The translations under genes were made by a program, and so were the position numbers. The notes under the pieces were generated by a model. That model ran no database searches, was not told the DNA's origin, and was given only the letters and a program-made list of their open reading frames with translations. This document shows positions 34,089-43,222 of a stretch of DNA of 64,000 bases, in pieces. The DNA is from Kribbella qitaiheensis. GTDB taxonomy: Bacteria > Actinomycetota > Actinomycetes > Propionibacteriales > Kribbellaceae. Location of the stretch: positions 3,906,001 through 3,970,000 of the forward strand of contig NZ_CP043661.1 of assembly GCF_014217565.1 (NCBI RefSeq). Reading direction: 5' to 3'. The number at the start of each line of letters is the position of its first letter. Position 1 is the first letter of the stretch.

Positions 34089-34742
34089 TCAGCGGGTGGT
34101 GTCTGTCGGCGAGGTGTCGATGGAGTGGAGGTTGCGTTTGCCCACGATGGCGAGGAACGGCTTGGCGAGGATCCACTCACCGAAGCGGTAGTCCTTGGCG
34201 CGGACCAGGCGGGCGGCGAGATCGGGGCGGAGGAGGTGCAGGTAGGCGCGGGCTTTCTCCGCGTGCAGGGAATGGGAGACGATCTTGATCCGGGCCGCAT
34301 CCTCGAGCAGTGGGATGGCGTTCTTAACGTTCTCCCAGGTGCTCAAGCTGGTCGTCTCCAGTTCCATCTCGCCTCGGTAGCCGCACGTTCCCTTTGCATA
34401 CAAGGCCATCAGCTCCGCCTCGGAGACCGCGCCGCCGGCGGGCCCACCACACAGCACCAGCCGGGTCAAAGCCGCTGCAGGCTGCCGAGACCGCAACGCC
34501 GCCCGAACCCGCCATCGATTCACCGCATTGGCCCGCCGCCCGCCATTGCGGAAACCGAGCACCACAACAGCCTCAACCCCAACCCCGGCGGCGGCGGGGC
34601 CACGCGCTACGCCTGCCGTGGAGGCGACAGCAGGCGTAAGGCCCAGGCGGCGGTGGGATGCGCGCCAGTGTTCGTATTCGCCCCACAACAAGAGCAGGAC
34701 AGTGCCGCCGACAACCCCGGAGGTCGCTCGCCGGAAAGCCAT
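34089..34742 (-). CDS. YdcF-family (DUF218) membrane protein
   Basis: 217 residues. An N-terminal transmembrane helix (SGVVGGTVLLLLWGEY) is followed by the DUF218/YdcF domain: VEAVVVLGFRNGGRRANAVN, TRLVLCGGPAGGAVSEAELM, METTSLSTWENVKNAI (as ELETTSLSTWENV) and IVSHSLHAEKARAYL. The fold is S-adenosylmethionine-binding-like in E. coli YdcF and related to SanA envelope proteins. TAGAGT (34749-34754, minus) is 6 bases before the ATG, so it may be leaderless with its own promoter despite following the oxidoreductase gene by 59 bases. Confidence 0.8.
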   Translation of the reverse strand: MAFRRATSGVVGGTVLLLLWGEYEHWRASHRRLGLTPAVASTAGVARGPAAAGVGVEAVVVLGFRNGGRRANAVNRWRVRAALRSRQPAAALTRLVLCGGPAGGAVSEAELMALYAKGTCGYRGEMELETTSLSTWENVKNAIPLLEDAARIKIVSHSLHAEKARAYLHLLRPDLAARLVRAKDYRFGEWILAKPFLAIVGKRNLHSIDTSPTDTTR

Positions 34743-34801
34743 TCGGCAACTCTATGGACCGTCGGTGTCACACACCGAGCCGAGCCGACGCGACGGCGAC
34801 G

Positions 34802-35617
34802 CTAAGAGAAGGGGCCTCCGGCAACTATTGCTTCTACTTCGGCACGACGGATGGCGTGGGGGTCGAATTCGGTCAGGGTCCAGGTCGCGCCTGCCGCCGC
34901 GTAGGGAGCGGGGTCGGTGCCTGGAGGAAGCGCGACCACCACGTCGTACGGTGCGGTGGGGTCGGTGCGGAGTTCCTGGACCCCTTCCACTGCCTCGGCG
35001 AGTTCGTCGGGGTGGGTGAGGTTGACCGGGAAGAAGCCGTCGTACCGGGCTGCCCGGCGACGCGGGCGGACCTTGCCCGGGAAGCCGGCGATCCAGATCG
35101 GGACACCGTTGTCCTGGGCCGGTCGGGGCAGGAACTCGACGTCGTCGACGGTGTAGTTGGCGCCGTGATGACGAACGGGTTCGCCCGACCACGCCGCCTG
35201 CAGGATGGTGAGGGCCTCGTCGGTCAGTTCGGCGCGCTTGCGTTCGTCGGCCTCGTCGCCGAAGCGGGTGAACTCCTCGCCGAACCGATCGCTGCCCAGA
35301 CCGACCCCGAGGGTCAGCCGCCCACCACTCAGTACGTCGAGAGTCGCGGTCTGCCGGGCGACGACGGCCGGCCGCCGGCGGGCCAGTGGCGTCACCATCG
35401 GGCCGATCCGCAGGGTCTCCGATGCCATCGCGGCGGCGGTGAGCGCGACCCACGGGTCCGCGACCGCGCGGACCGGGTGCCGCCAGCGCACGTGATCCCA
35501 CACGAACAGCCCGTCCCACCCCGCTTCCTCGGCACTCGCGGCCAGCCTGGCAATCACCCGCGCATCGGCGAGTTCGTCGAACAGGGGCACCCAGACCGCA
35601 GACTTCAGTGGCTTCAT
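34802..35617 (-). CDS. LLM-class flavin-dependent oxidoreductase
   Basis: 271 residues of the luciferase-like monooxygenase/F420-dependent reductase family. FARLAASAEEAGWDGLFVWD (here as ARLAASAEEAGWDGLFVWD), ATLDVLSGGRLTLGVGLG and GVPIWIAGFPGKVRPRRR are diagnostic. In actinomycetes such proteins use F420 or FMN; the cofactor cannot be told here. TATCGT (35625-35630, minus) lies 7 bases before the ATG with no ribosome-binding site, so the mRNA may be leaderless. Confidence 0.88.
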   Translation of the reverse strand: MKPLKSAVWVPLFDELADARVIARLAASAEEAGWDGLFVWDHVRWRHPVRAVADPWVALTAAAMASETLRIGPMVTPLARRRPAVVARQTATLDVLSGGRLTLGVGLGSDRFGEEFTRFGDEADERKRAELTDEALTILQAAWSGEPVRHHGANYTVDDVEFLPRPAQDNGVPIWIAGFPGKVRPRRRAARYDGFFPVNLTHPDELAEAVEGVQELRTDPTAPYDVVVALPPGTDPAPYAAAGATWTLTEFDPHAIRRAEVEAIVAGGPFS

Positions 35618-35711
35618 GTCATCGACGATAGAAAGCCAAGTCGATCATGAAAAGCAATCAATTCCGATGAATACGATCGCTGAACACGATGGTTTCTGCC
35701 TGGAACAGCGC

Positions 35712-35740
35712 GAGGCCCGTCACCTGCGGTGACGGGCCTC
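35712..35740. terminator. Perfect hairpin upstream of the LLM gene and downstream of fba
   Basis: GAGGCCCGTCAC, loop CTGCG, GTGACGGGCCTC. It lies past the fba stop and the tandem repeats, and most likely ends the fba transcript. Confidence 0.75.
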
Positions 35741-35751
35741 CCGGAGCTGGT

Positions 35752-35840
35752 GGCAGACGAGGTCTGCCGGGTGATGCTGAGTGTGCTGGCAGATGGGGTC
35801 TGCCGGTGTGGTGCTGGGTGTGCTGGCAGACGGGTCCGCC
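35752..35840. repeat. Three tandem palindromic repeats downstream of fba
   Basis: GGCAGACGAGGTCTGCC (35752-35768), GGCAGATGGGGTCTGCC (35788-35804) and a third GGCAGACGGGTCCGCC (35825-35840), spaced 36-37 bases, with similar TGCTGxGTGTGCT spacers. They form a small tandem array of hairpins 25 bases after the fba stop. They could protect the 3' end of the mRNA or act in termination. Confidence 0.75.
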
Positions 35841-35864
35841 GGGGCGGTGCTGAGGTGTGCTGGG

Positions 35865-36890
<1,026 letters not shown>

Positions 36891-37033
36891 GTCTCGCGGT
36901 ACTCCTCACAGCAAAAGAACGTGTGGGTCGAGCTCCAGTATCACCGTCACGTACGTCGTCGTACGCGGCGGCCTCCTTGCCGGGCCGGCCAGGTAGCCGG
37001 GGAGCGAACAGCTGGCGAACAGACCAGTTGATG

Positions 37034-37049
37034 ACAGGACCGGTCCAGT
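37034..37049. promoter_or_regulatory. DasR-like (dre) palindrome between gntR-type gene and fba
   Basis: ACAGGACCGGTCCAGT has 7 of 8 symmetrical positions. It shares about 10 of 16 positions with the Streptomyces DasR consensus ACTGGTCTAGACCACT. It sits 144 bases upstream of the fba start and 4 bases past the regulator's stop. Confidence 0.4.
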
Positions 37050-37052
37050 AAA

Positions 37053-37772
37053 TTACGCGGAACCGGCGCGCGGACCCCTTGGTGTCAGGGCCATGTGCAG
37101 GCGATAACGGTCGGCGCGGTAGGCCGACCAGGACAGTTCGACGACCTTGCGGCCGGCGAAGGTGGTGCGCTCGAGGACCAGCAGGGGTGCCCGCCTGGCC
37201 ACGCCGAGGACGCGGGCGACATGACCGTCGGCGTTGTCCGCCCGGACGGTCTGTTCGCCGGAGGTGACGACGACGTCGTACTCGCTCGCGAAGACGTCGT
37301 ACAGGGTGCCGAGCTCGCGGCCGAGCAGACCGGGGAAGAGCGCGGACGGGTAGTAGCCGATCTCGTAGGCCATCGGCGAGGCGTCGGCGGTCCGCAGCCG
37401 CTCGACCCGGATCACCTTGGTGCCCTTCGGGACGCGCAGTCCCTTGGCCGTCTCGTCGGACGCCTCGATCTCGGTCGCCGAGAGCACCACGGTGCCCGGT
37501 TCGAGCCCGCGGGCCCGCATCTCCCGGGAGAACGAGGTCAGGTGCAGTTGCGAGTCGACCTGGGGACCGGTGACGAAGGTGCCCTTGCCGTGCACGCGTT
37601 CCAGCGCGCCGGACTCGACCAGGTCGCTGATCGCCTGCCGGACGGTGACCCGGGAGACGTTCAGCTTGTCCACCAGGGCCCGCTCGGACGGGATCGGATC
37701 ACCCGGGTGCAGATCGACGTCGATCAGCCGTTCCAGCACCGATCGGACCTGGGCCCGCTTGGTAGCCACCAT
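37053..37772 (-). CDS. GntR-family regulator with UTRA domain, DasR/NagR-like
   Basis: 239 residues from the ATG at 37772. N-terminal winged helix: LHPGDPIPSERALVDKLNVS, then RVTVRQAISDLVESGALERV and HGKGTFVTGP, typical of the HutC/DasR subfamily. The UTRA ligand domain follows (LTSFSREMRARGLEPGTVVL, VIRVERLRTADASPMAYEIG, YRADRYRLHMAL). DasR relatives sense aminosugar phosphates. The divergent SIS-domain gene next to it is consistent with that role, and repeated GACCAG half-sites lie in the shared promoter. It may also control fba downstream. Confidence 0.9.
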   Translation of the reverse strand: MVATKRAQVRSVLERLIDVDLHPGDPIPSERALVDKLNVSRVTVRQAISDLVESGALERVHGKGTFVTGPQVDSQLHLTSFSREMRARGLEPGTVVLSATEIEASDETAKGLRVPKGTKVIRVERLRTADASPMAYEIGYYPSALFPGLLGRELGTLYDVFASEYDVVVTSGEQTVRADNADGHVARVLGVARRAPLLVLERTTFAGRKVVELSWSAYRADRYRLHMALTPRGPRAGSA

Positions 37773-37859
37773 CGAATCTCGATCCTCCAGACCTGGGCGG
37801 GAACTCGGGGGGTGCCCCGGTACGCCGCTCACTGCTATCGTGCGCATCATACCTGTTAA

Positions 37860-37875
37860 GACCAGATAGGACCAG
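37860..37875. promoter_or_regulatory. Direct repeat of GACCAG half-sites in the regulator/SIS promoter
   Basis: GACCAG at 37860-37865 and again at 37870-37875, exactly one helical turn apart, touching the SIS gene start. TGGTC/GACCA half-sites are the core of DasR/NagR operators, so this may be the autoregulatory site. Confidence 0.45.
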
Positions 37876-38939
37876 TGATCGTTGTGGTGTCAACGCCCGT
37901 CCCCGCCCCTGTGACCCAGATGGCGCGCGAGATCGCAGAACAGCCGGCCGCACTGGCCGCGACCTTCGAGGCTCTGCTGCCCCTGCGCCACGACGTGACG
38001 CGGCTGGCCGCGGGGCGCCGGCACGTGATCTTCGTGGCCCGGGGGTCGTCCGACAACGCCGGCGTCTACGGGCGGTACCTGACCGAGATCCACGCCGGCC
38101 GGCAGGCCTCCCTGGCCGCGCCTTCGGTGGCCACCCTGTACGGCGCCAACCTCGACCTGTCGAACTCGCTCGTCGTCGCGGTCAGCCAGTCCGGCGCCAC
38201 CCAGGAGATCGTCGACACGGCCGAGTGGGCCAAGCGCAACGGCGCGGCGATCGTCGGTATCACCAACGACGGCGACAGCCCGCTGGCCTCCGTCGCCGAC
38301 GTCGCCCTGATCACCCAGGCGGGCAAGGAACTCGCGGTCCCGGCGACCAAGACCTACACCACGCAGCTGGCCGCGATCACCGTCGCCGTCGACGCGCTGG
38401 CGCAGAAGCCGGGCACCCTCGACGCCGACATCGCCCGGGTCCCCGACGCCGCCGCGAAGATGCTCGAGGGATCGGTCGAGGCCGCCGCCGACCTGCTCGC
38501 CGGCGCCCACGACGTGCTGTCCAGCGGCCGTGGTCTCACCTTCGGTACGACGCTCGAGGTGGCACTCAAGCTGGAGGAGACCTGCCTGCAGCCGGTTCGC
38601 GGACTCTCGTACGCCGACCTAAAGCACGGCCCGATCGCCGTGGTCGACGCGGACCTGGTCACCATCCTGGTCGCGGCCGCCGACGGACCGGCGCTGCCCG
38701 GGATGACCGAGCTGGCCGCGATCGTGCGGGAGAAGGGCAGCAAGATCCTCGGCATCGGCGGCGACGCGACCTTCGCCTCCCGGTGCGACGTGAACCTCCC
38801 CGGCCCCGACCTGCCGGAGACGCTGTCCCCGCTGGCCCTGGTAATCCCGGCCCAGCGCGCCATCGAGGCCCTCGCCCGCAAGCTCGGCCTCGACCCCGAC
38901 GCCCCCCGCGGCCTCCGCAAGGTCACCCAGACCGACTGA
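37875..38939 (+). CDS. SIS-domain sugar-phosphate isomerase/deaminase
   Basis: 354 residues from the GTG at 37875; GTGs at 37884 and 37887 are alternatives. Two SIS domains are visible: ARGSSDNAGVYGRYLTEI, VVAVSQSGATQEIVDTAEWA and PATKTYTTQLAAI, then a second with GRGLTFGTTLEVALKLEETC and GLSYADLKHGPIAVVD. This is the isomerase half of glucosamine-6-phosphate synthase without the glutaminase half, as in NagB-II/AgaS-type deaminases. With the divergent DasR-like regulator, a role in aminosugar-phosphate breakdown is likely but unproven. Confidence 0.85.
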   Translation: MIVVVSTPVPAPVTQMAREIAEQPAALAATFEALLPLRHDVTRLAAGRRHVIFVARGSSDNAGVYGRYLTEIHAGRQASLAAPSVATLYGANLDLSNSLVVAVSQSGATQEIVDTAEWAKRNGAAIVGITNDGDSPLASVADVALITQAGKELAVPATKTYTTQLAAITVAVDALAQKPGTLDADIARVPDAAAKMLEGSVEAAADLLAGAHDVLSSGRGLTFGTTLEVALKLEETCLQPVRGLSYADLKHGPIAVVDADLVTILVAAADGPALPGMTELAAIVREKGSKILGIGGDATFASRCDVNLPGPDLPETLSPLALVIPAQRAIEALARKLGLDPDAPRGLRKVTQTD

Positions 38940-38945
38940 AATCCG

Positions 38946-38993
38946 TTACGTCCGAAGAGGTGAGGGGCAGGACCCTCACCTCTTCGGACGCAA
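38946..38993. terminator. Hairpin, copy B of the repeated gene-end element
   Basis: About 20-base arms (TTACGTCCGAAGAGGTGAGG on the left) with one mismatch, 7-base gap in the middle region, between convergent SIS and GH13 genes. Same core as the elements at 16836 and 50011. Confidence 0.75.
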
Positions 38994-39051
38994 GGTCAGA
39001 GTCGGCCGCGCCGTCGACAACGTCGTACTGACAGAGGCCTTCGAAGCCTTG

Positions 39052-40311
39052 CTAGGGCGACGTTAGGATTCGCCAGCTGTGCGGTGGGACCAGCAACGGC
39101 TCCTCCGGTAGCAGCGAACCCTCTGGCTGAGCTGCGATGACGAGGCCCGCTACTTCGACCGGGAAGTGGTAGGCCTCGTCTCCGACGTTCAGTAGCAGCA
39201 GTAGCTGGCCGCGCGCATCGCCTGATCGCAGCGCGAGTGCCTTGTTCTTCAGGTGGGCCACCTTGGTACGCGACCGCGTCAGCCACGCGTTGCGACGCCG
39301 TACGCCGATCAGTCGCTGGTGCAACCGGTACGTCGGCCAGTCCGTCACAGCGAGCTGGTCCGGCTTCTCCGGGAACTCGGGACGGATGGCGTCGTCGCCG
39401 CCGACCCGGTCCTCCTTGAGCCCGGTCATCGCCTGCTCGTCACCCGCATAGATGCTCGGAATCCCGGCGACGCCGAACAGGATCGCGAGCGCGAGCCCGA
39501 GATGCCGGTCGTCGTCGAGCTTGGTCGCGATCCGGGTGACGTCGTGGTTGCCGACGAACGTCTGCGGCACCATCGGGTCGACCACGGCCTGATGCCGCTC
39601 CAGCGCGTAGGCCAGCTCGAAGAAGTTGCCGTCGTTCAGCGAACTCCAGATCGCCTTCCACAGCTCGTACTGCGTGATCGAGTCGAGCGTGCTCGTCGCG
39701 GCATAGCCGGCGTAGTCGCCGTGGATCAGCTCGCCCACGAACCACGCTTCGGGGAATCGCTCCCGGACCTGGGCCAGCACTCCGGCCCAGAATTCCGGCG
39801 CCACCGCGTACGCCGCGTCGAGCCGCCAGCCGTCGATACCGCGGCCGAGCCAGTGGCACATCACTTCCACGACGTACTCACGGACCGCGGGAAGGTCGTG
39901 GTTCAGGACGAGCAGGTGCTCATGTCCCTCGAAGAAGGCCTGTGTCCCGTCGGGATGGAGGCGGAACCACTCCGACGGCGCCTGGAACGACCGGGCCACA
40001 TGGTTGAACACGCCGTCCAGGACCACCCGCAGCCCGCGTTCCTTGGCCGCGGCGACCAGGGAGTCGAACTCCGCGTAGTCACCCAGTCGTGGGTCGATCC
40101 GGAAGTGGTCGACGGTGTCGTAGCCGTGGGTCTCCGACTCGAAGACCGGCCCGAGCAGGAGGCCGGAACAGCCCAGCTCGATCGCGTAGTCGAGCCAGTT
40201 CTCCAACCTGCCGAGGCGAGATGTCCGGCCGTCGGTCGCCGTGGGCTCCGCACCCACGAATCCCAACGGATACACCTGCCACCAGATCGCATGGTCGGCC
40301 CACTGCGGCAT
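39052..40311 (-). CDS. GH13 alpha-amylase-family glycosidase
   Basis: 419 residues, no signal peptide, so probably cytosolic. The four GH13 regions are present: VVLDGVFNHV, GWRLDAAYA with the nucleophile Asp, AWFVGELIHG with the acid/base Glu, and FVGNHDVTRI with the transition-state Asp. Compactness and WWQVYPLGFVGAEP at the start suggest a maltogenic or cyclomaltodextrinase-like enzyme. The C-terminal domain is short. Start is the ATG at 40311. It is convergent with the SIS gene. Confidence 0.9.
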   Translation of the reverse strand: MPQWADHAIWWQVYPLGFVGAEPTATDGRTSRLGRLENWLDYAIELGCSGLLLGPVFESETHGYDTVDHFRIDPRLGDYAEFDSLVAAAKERGLRVVLDGVFNHVARSFQAPSEWFRLHPDGTQAFFEGHEHLLVLNHDLPAVREYVVEVMCHWLGRGIDGWRLDAAYAVAPEFWAGVLAQVRERFPEAWFVGELIHGDYAGYAATSTLDSITQYELWKAIWSSLNDGNFFELAYALERHQAVVDPMVPQTFVGNHDVTRIATKLDDDRHLGLALAILFGVAGIPSIYAGDEQAMTGLKEDRVGGDDAIRPEFPEKPDQLAVTDWPTYRLHQRLIGVRRRNAWLTRSRTKVAHLKNKALALRSGDARGQLLLLLNVGDEAYHFPVEVAGLVIAAQPEGSLLPEEPLLVPPHSWRILTSP

Positions 40312-40353
40312 CGCTGCTCCTCCCGAAGGACGCTCACCACAGTAGTGCCCGGC

Positions 40354-40626
40354 TCAGCTCGCCAGCCCAGGCAACTCGCAGCTCACCTCCTGCACGAGCG
40401 CGACGATCTCGGCGGTCTCGGCCTCGAGCAGCTTGAGATAAGCGGTCCGCGACTCGTCGCTGCGGGCTTCCACAGCGGCGGTCGAGATCGCCTGCACAGT
40501 CGCTACTTCGTGAACCAGAACGCCCCAGATCTCTTCCAGCCGCTCGGCGGTCACCGGTCTCGCGACCGCTACCTGCGCGATCTCACCGAGCTCCGACGCC
40601 CGCCGGACATGCAAATTCGAACTCAT
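40354..40626 (-). CDS. Small helical protein of unknown function
   Basis: 90 residues from the ATG at 40626, mostly helix-forming (RLEEIWGVLVHEVATVQAIS, TAYLKLLEAETAEIVALVQE). It lacks a signal peptide or membrane segment. It is divergent from the SigE-type sigma factor with 228 bases between them and follows the GH13 gene by 42 bases in the opposite direction of that gene's start. No family recognised; coding bias supports it being real. Confidence 0.55.
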   Translation of the reverse strand: MSSNLHVRRASELGEIAQVAVARPVTAERLEEIWGVLVHEVATVQAISTAAVEARSDESRTAYLKLLEAETAEIVALVQEVSCELPGLAS

Positions 40627-40854
40627 GGTCCAACCCCCACTGCCGTTACTGAATCCGATACGGCAGCTCAAAGGACCCCCGTCCTTTGTGCCTCGCTGCT
40701 CCAACGCACGTCGGCGCCCCGGGGTTACGGCTCCTGCGCCGACAACTTTCCGGGCAACTTTCTCCGGGCAACCTTCTTCGGGCCGGATGCAACAAGACCG
40801 GTCCCCGCGTGCTCTTACCCCTTTGACAGCTGGTTGGCCGACGGAAGGGTGATC

Positions 40855-41352
40855 GTGAGTGCCGATCTCGAGGAGTTCAGCGAATTCGCCGCCGCACGCG
40901 GTACGCAACTGTTCCGGATGGCCTATCTGCTGGCCGGTGACCGGCACGCGGCCGAGGACCTGACCCAGACCACGCTCGGCAAGCTCTACGCCGCCTGGTC
41001 CAAGGTCAGCCGGGCCGACAACCCCGTCGCCTACAGCCGCACCGTCATGGTCCGCACCTACATCGCCTCGCAGCGGAAGACCCGCTGGGAGCGACCCACC
41101 TCCGAAGTACCGGACGACGGCCGGTACGGCGAGGACACCGCGTTGCGGCTGACCTTGTTCGCCGCACTCGCCGAACTGTCGGGCCGCGACCGGGCGATCG
41201 TCGTACTGCGCTACTGGGAGGACCACAGCGTCGAGGACACCGCCACGATCCTCGGCGTCAGCTCCGGCGTGGTCCGGACCCGCAGCCAGCGCGCACTGCT
41301 CAAGTTGCGGGCCCGGCTCGGCACCGAAATCAGCGAGTTGACCGGGCGATGA
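40855..41352 (+). CDS. SigE-family ECF RNA polymerase sigma factor
   Basis: 165 residues from the GTG at 40855, with GGAAGG at 40843-40848; another GTG at 40849 is too close to it. Region 2 is FAAARGTQLFRMAYLLAGDR, then HAAEDLTQTTLGKLYAAWSK. Region 4 is LSGRDRAIVVLRYWEDHSVE and ATILGVSSGVVRTRSQRAL. These are the marks of the actinobacterial SigE-type ECF group. The next gene encodes a membrane protein that is likely its anti-sigma factor and a secreted propeller follows; all three overlap or nearly so. Confidence 0.92.
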   Translation: MSADLEEFSEFAAARGTQLFRMAYLLAGDRHAAEDLTQTTLGKLYAAWSKVSRADNPVAYSRTVMVRTYIASQRKTRWERPTSEVPDDGRYGEDTALRLTLFAALAELSGRDRAIVVLRYWEDHSVEDTATILGVSSGVVRTRSQRALLKLRARLGTEISELTGR

Positions 41353-41375
41353 GCCCAGAACCGGAAGGACCCCCG

Positions 41376-42179
41376 ATGGGCTTCGAAACCGAACTCAGCG
41401 ACCGGCTGCACGCCGAAGCCGACGACACCCCCGTCGACCTCGGCCCGCTCCTGACCGGGAGCGTTGCTTATGGCAACAAATTGGTCCGCCGCCGGCGGCT
41501 GACCCAGATCTTCGCCGGCGCGGCGGCCGTCGCAGTACTGGGTGGCGCTTTCGCGTACGCCGGTTCGCTGGCCCACCCGGGAGCCGCCGGCTTCGCCCCC
41601 GCCGGAAGCACCGGCGCGCAGCAGACCGGCCCGATCACTCCACAGGCCGCGGCCAAGATCCTGCTGGATGCGTTGCCCGATGCCGGCAAGGCGTCCCACT
41701 ACCGAGGCGGCGTCGAAGGCATCGGTACGCCGGACGGTGTCTACGCCGATCTCGACTACACCGACGGCGGCAGTACGGCGATGGTCCGGGTGCGGGTGCT
41801 GTCGAAAGCGGACCGCATGGCCTGTGTGCCGCAGGCCGACCAGAGCTGCCGGATCGTCAAGCTGGCCGACGGTTCCAGGCTGCAACTGGTCGAGAACCAG
41901 TCCAACGGCAGCAGCGGCAACTACAAGCACCTGCAGGCGAATCTCGTCCGCGCCGACGGCCTCGTCGTCACCCTCCTCGCGGAGAACCGCGAGTCGGAGA
42001 ACCCGAACACCTCACCCACCCGCGCTCCGCTGAGCCTGGCCCAACTGCAGACCGCCATCACCGATCCCCACTGGCAACGACAACTCGACCAAGCCTTCCT
42101 CGACGCCTCCGCCGACCTGTTCGTCCCCTCGCCGGTCACCAGACCCTCCGCACCCACCTCCCCAGGAGCCAGCAAATGA
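41376..42179 (+). CDS. Single-pass membrane protein, putative anti-sigma factor
   Basis: 267 residues from the ATG at 41376 (GGAAGGA 6 bases upstream); an ATG at 41349 that overlaps the sigma stop is possible. A cytosolic N-terminus of about 37 residues (ELSDRLHAEADDTPVDLGPL) is followed by RRRR and a transmembrane helix (IFAGAAAVAVLGGAFAYAG) and a roughly 200-residue outside domain. The short N-terminal segment resembles that of membrane partners co-transcribed with SigE-type factors. There is no zinc motif. Role inferred from position and topology. Confidence 0.7.
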   Translation: MGFETELSDRLHAEADDTPVDLGPLLTGSVAYGNKLVRRRRLTQIFAGAAAVAVLGGAFAYAGSLAHPGAAGFAPAGSTGAQQTGPITPQAAAKILLDALPDAGKASHYRGGVEGIGTPDGVYADLDYTDGGSTAMVRVRVLSKADRMACVPQADQSCRIVKLADGSRLQLVENQSNGSSGNYKHLQANLVRADGLVVTLLAENRESENPNTSPTRAPLSLAQLQTAITDPHWQRQLDQAFLDASADLFVPSPVTRPSAPTSPGASK

Positions 42180-43222
42180 AGCTCATTCTCGCCGCCGGCC
42201 TGACCGCCACCACCCTGATCCTCGGCACCGGGCCCGCCCTCGCAGCGCCGTACGACTGGCACGAAACCCCAACCGGGCTGAAGGGCTTCATTCCTTACGC
42301 TCTCGATTCCGGCGGCGGTGCGCTGTGGACCGTCGGTGCGCTCGATGGGGAGAATTTCGAGCCGGTCGCCGCTCGATGGGACGGCAAGAGCTGGCAAAAC
42401 ACCCCGCAGCCCATCAAGGTGGGCCGATTCCTCGCCGTCTCCGCGCAGAGTGCCGGCACCGCCTGGGCAGTCGGTTCACAGCAGACCCCCGGCGATCCGT
42501 CGTACCAGGACAGGTTGCTGGTGGAGCGCTGGAACGGGAAGGCATGGAAGGTGGTGCCCACCCCCACCTTCAACGACGACGAGAGCCGTGAGTTGACTGC
42601 TTTGGCGGTCCAGGGCGGGCAGGTCTGGACGGCCGGCCTGGCTCAGTCGTCGACTTTCGCCTACCGGTACGACGGTAAGAAGTGGGTCAGCGTCAGTGAT
42701 CCGGTAATCGCCCGGTCCGGCTACATCTACGACCTCGCGGCGATCTCCCCGACCAACGTCTGGGCGGCGACCTTCGACGGGCTGCTGCACTACGACGGCC
42801 GCCACTGGCAGTCGGCGAAGCTGCCCGGCGACACGTCGAATATCGTCCTGAGCAGCCTGGCCGTCACCACCGCGAACGATATCTGGGTGGTCGGGCACAG
42901 GGAGGACCCCGAGTTCCGGCGACGCCCGCTGGCCTACCACTACGACGGCAAGTCCTGGACCGAGGTCGCCACCCCTGCTGAGGGCGCGGAACTCCGCTCG
43001 GTCTCCCTGATCGACGGACAGCCGGTGGCGGTCGGCGAGACGCGAGCAGGCGGCCCGTACCTCCTGGCGATGACGGCCAAGGGTTTTGCCCGGCAGCCCG
43101 ATCCCGCCGGGGCCTCGAACCTGTTCACCTCGACCACGACCGAGGGGCGGCTCTGGATCGGTGGCATCGGCGACGGGTCCGGCTCAGCGGACAGCTACGT
43201 CGGATTCACCAAGACGGGCTAG
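42176..43222 (+). CDS. Secreted beta-propeller-like protein
   Basis: 348 residues, signal peptide MKLILAAGLTATTLILGTGP with probable cleavage after ALA (about residue 23). The rest is a chain of repeated strands with the pattern W-[ST/AV]-VG...W-[DN]-GK-x-W: ALWTVGALDG, RWDGKSW, AWAVGS, RWNGKAW, VWTAGLA, RYDGKKW, VWAATFDGLL, HYDGRHW, IWVVGH and HYDGKSW. This suggests about six blades. Its ATG overlaps the preceding stop by 4 bases, so it belongs to the sigma operon and may be its extracellular sensor or output. Its stop shares CTAG with the convergent gene. Confidence 0.75.
   Translation: MKLILAAGLTATTLILGTGPALAAPYDWHETPTGLKGFIPYALDSGGGALWTVGALDGENFEPVAARWDGKSWQNTPQPIKVGRFLAVSAQSAGTAWAVGSQQTPGDPSYQDRLLVERWNGKAWKVVPTPTFNDDESRELTALAVQGGQVWTAGLAQSSTFAYRYDGKKWVSVSDPVIARSGYIYDLAAISPTNVWAATFDGLLHYDGRHWQSAKLPGDTSNIVLSSLAVTTANDIWVVGHREDPEFRRRPLAYHYDGKSWTEVATPAEGAELRSVSLIDGQPVAVGETRAGGPYLLAMTAKGFARQPDPAGASNLFTSTTTEGRLWIGGIGDGSGSADSYVGFTKTG

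Noticed and set aside
35752..35840. CRISPR-like array
   Set aside because: Only three imperfect 16-17 base repeats, and the spacers resemble each other; no cas genes. A tandem duplication explains it.
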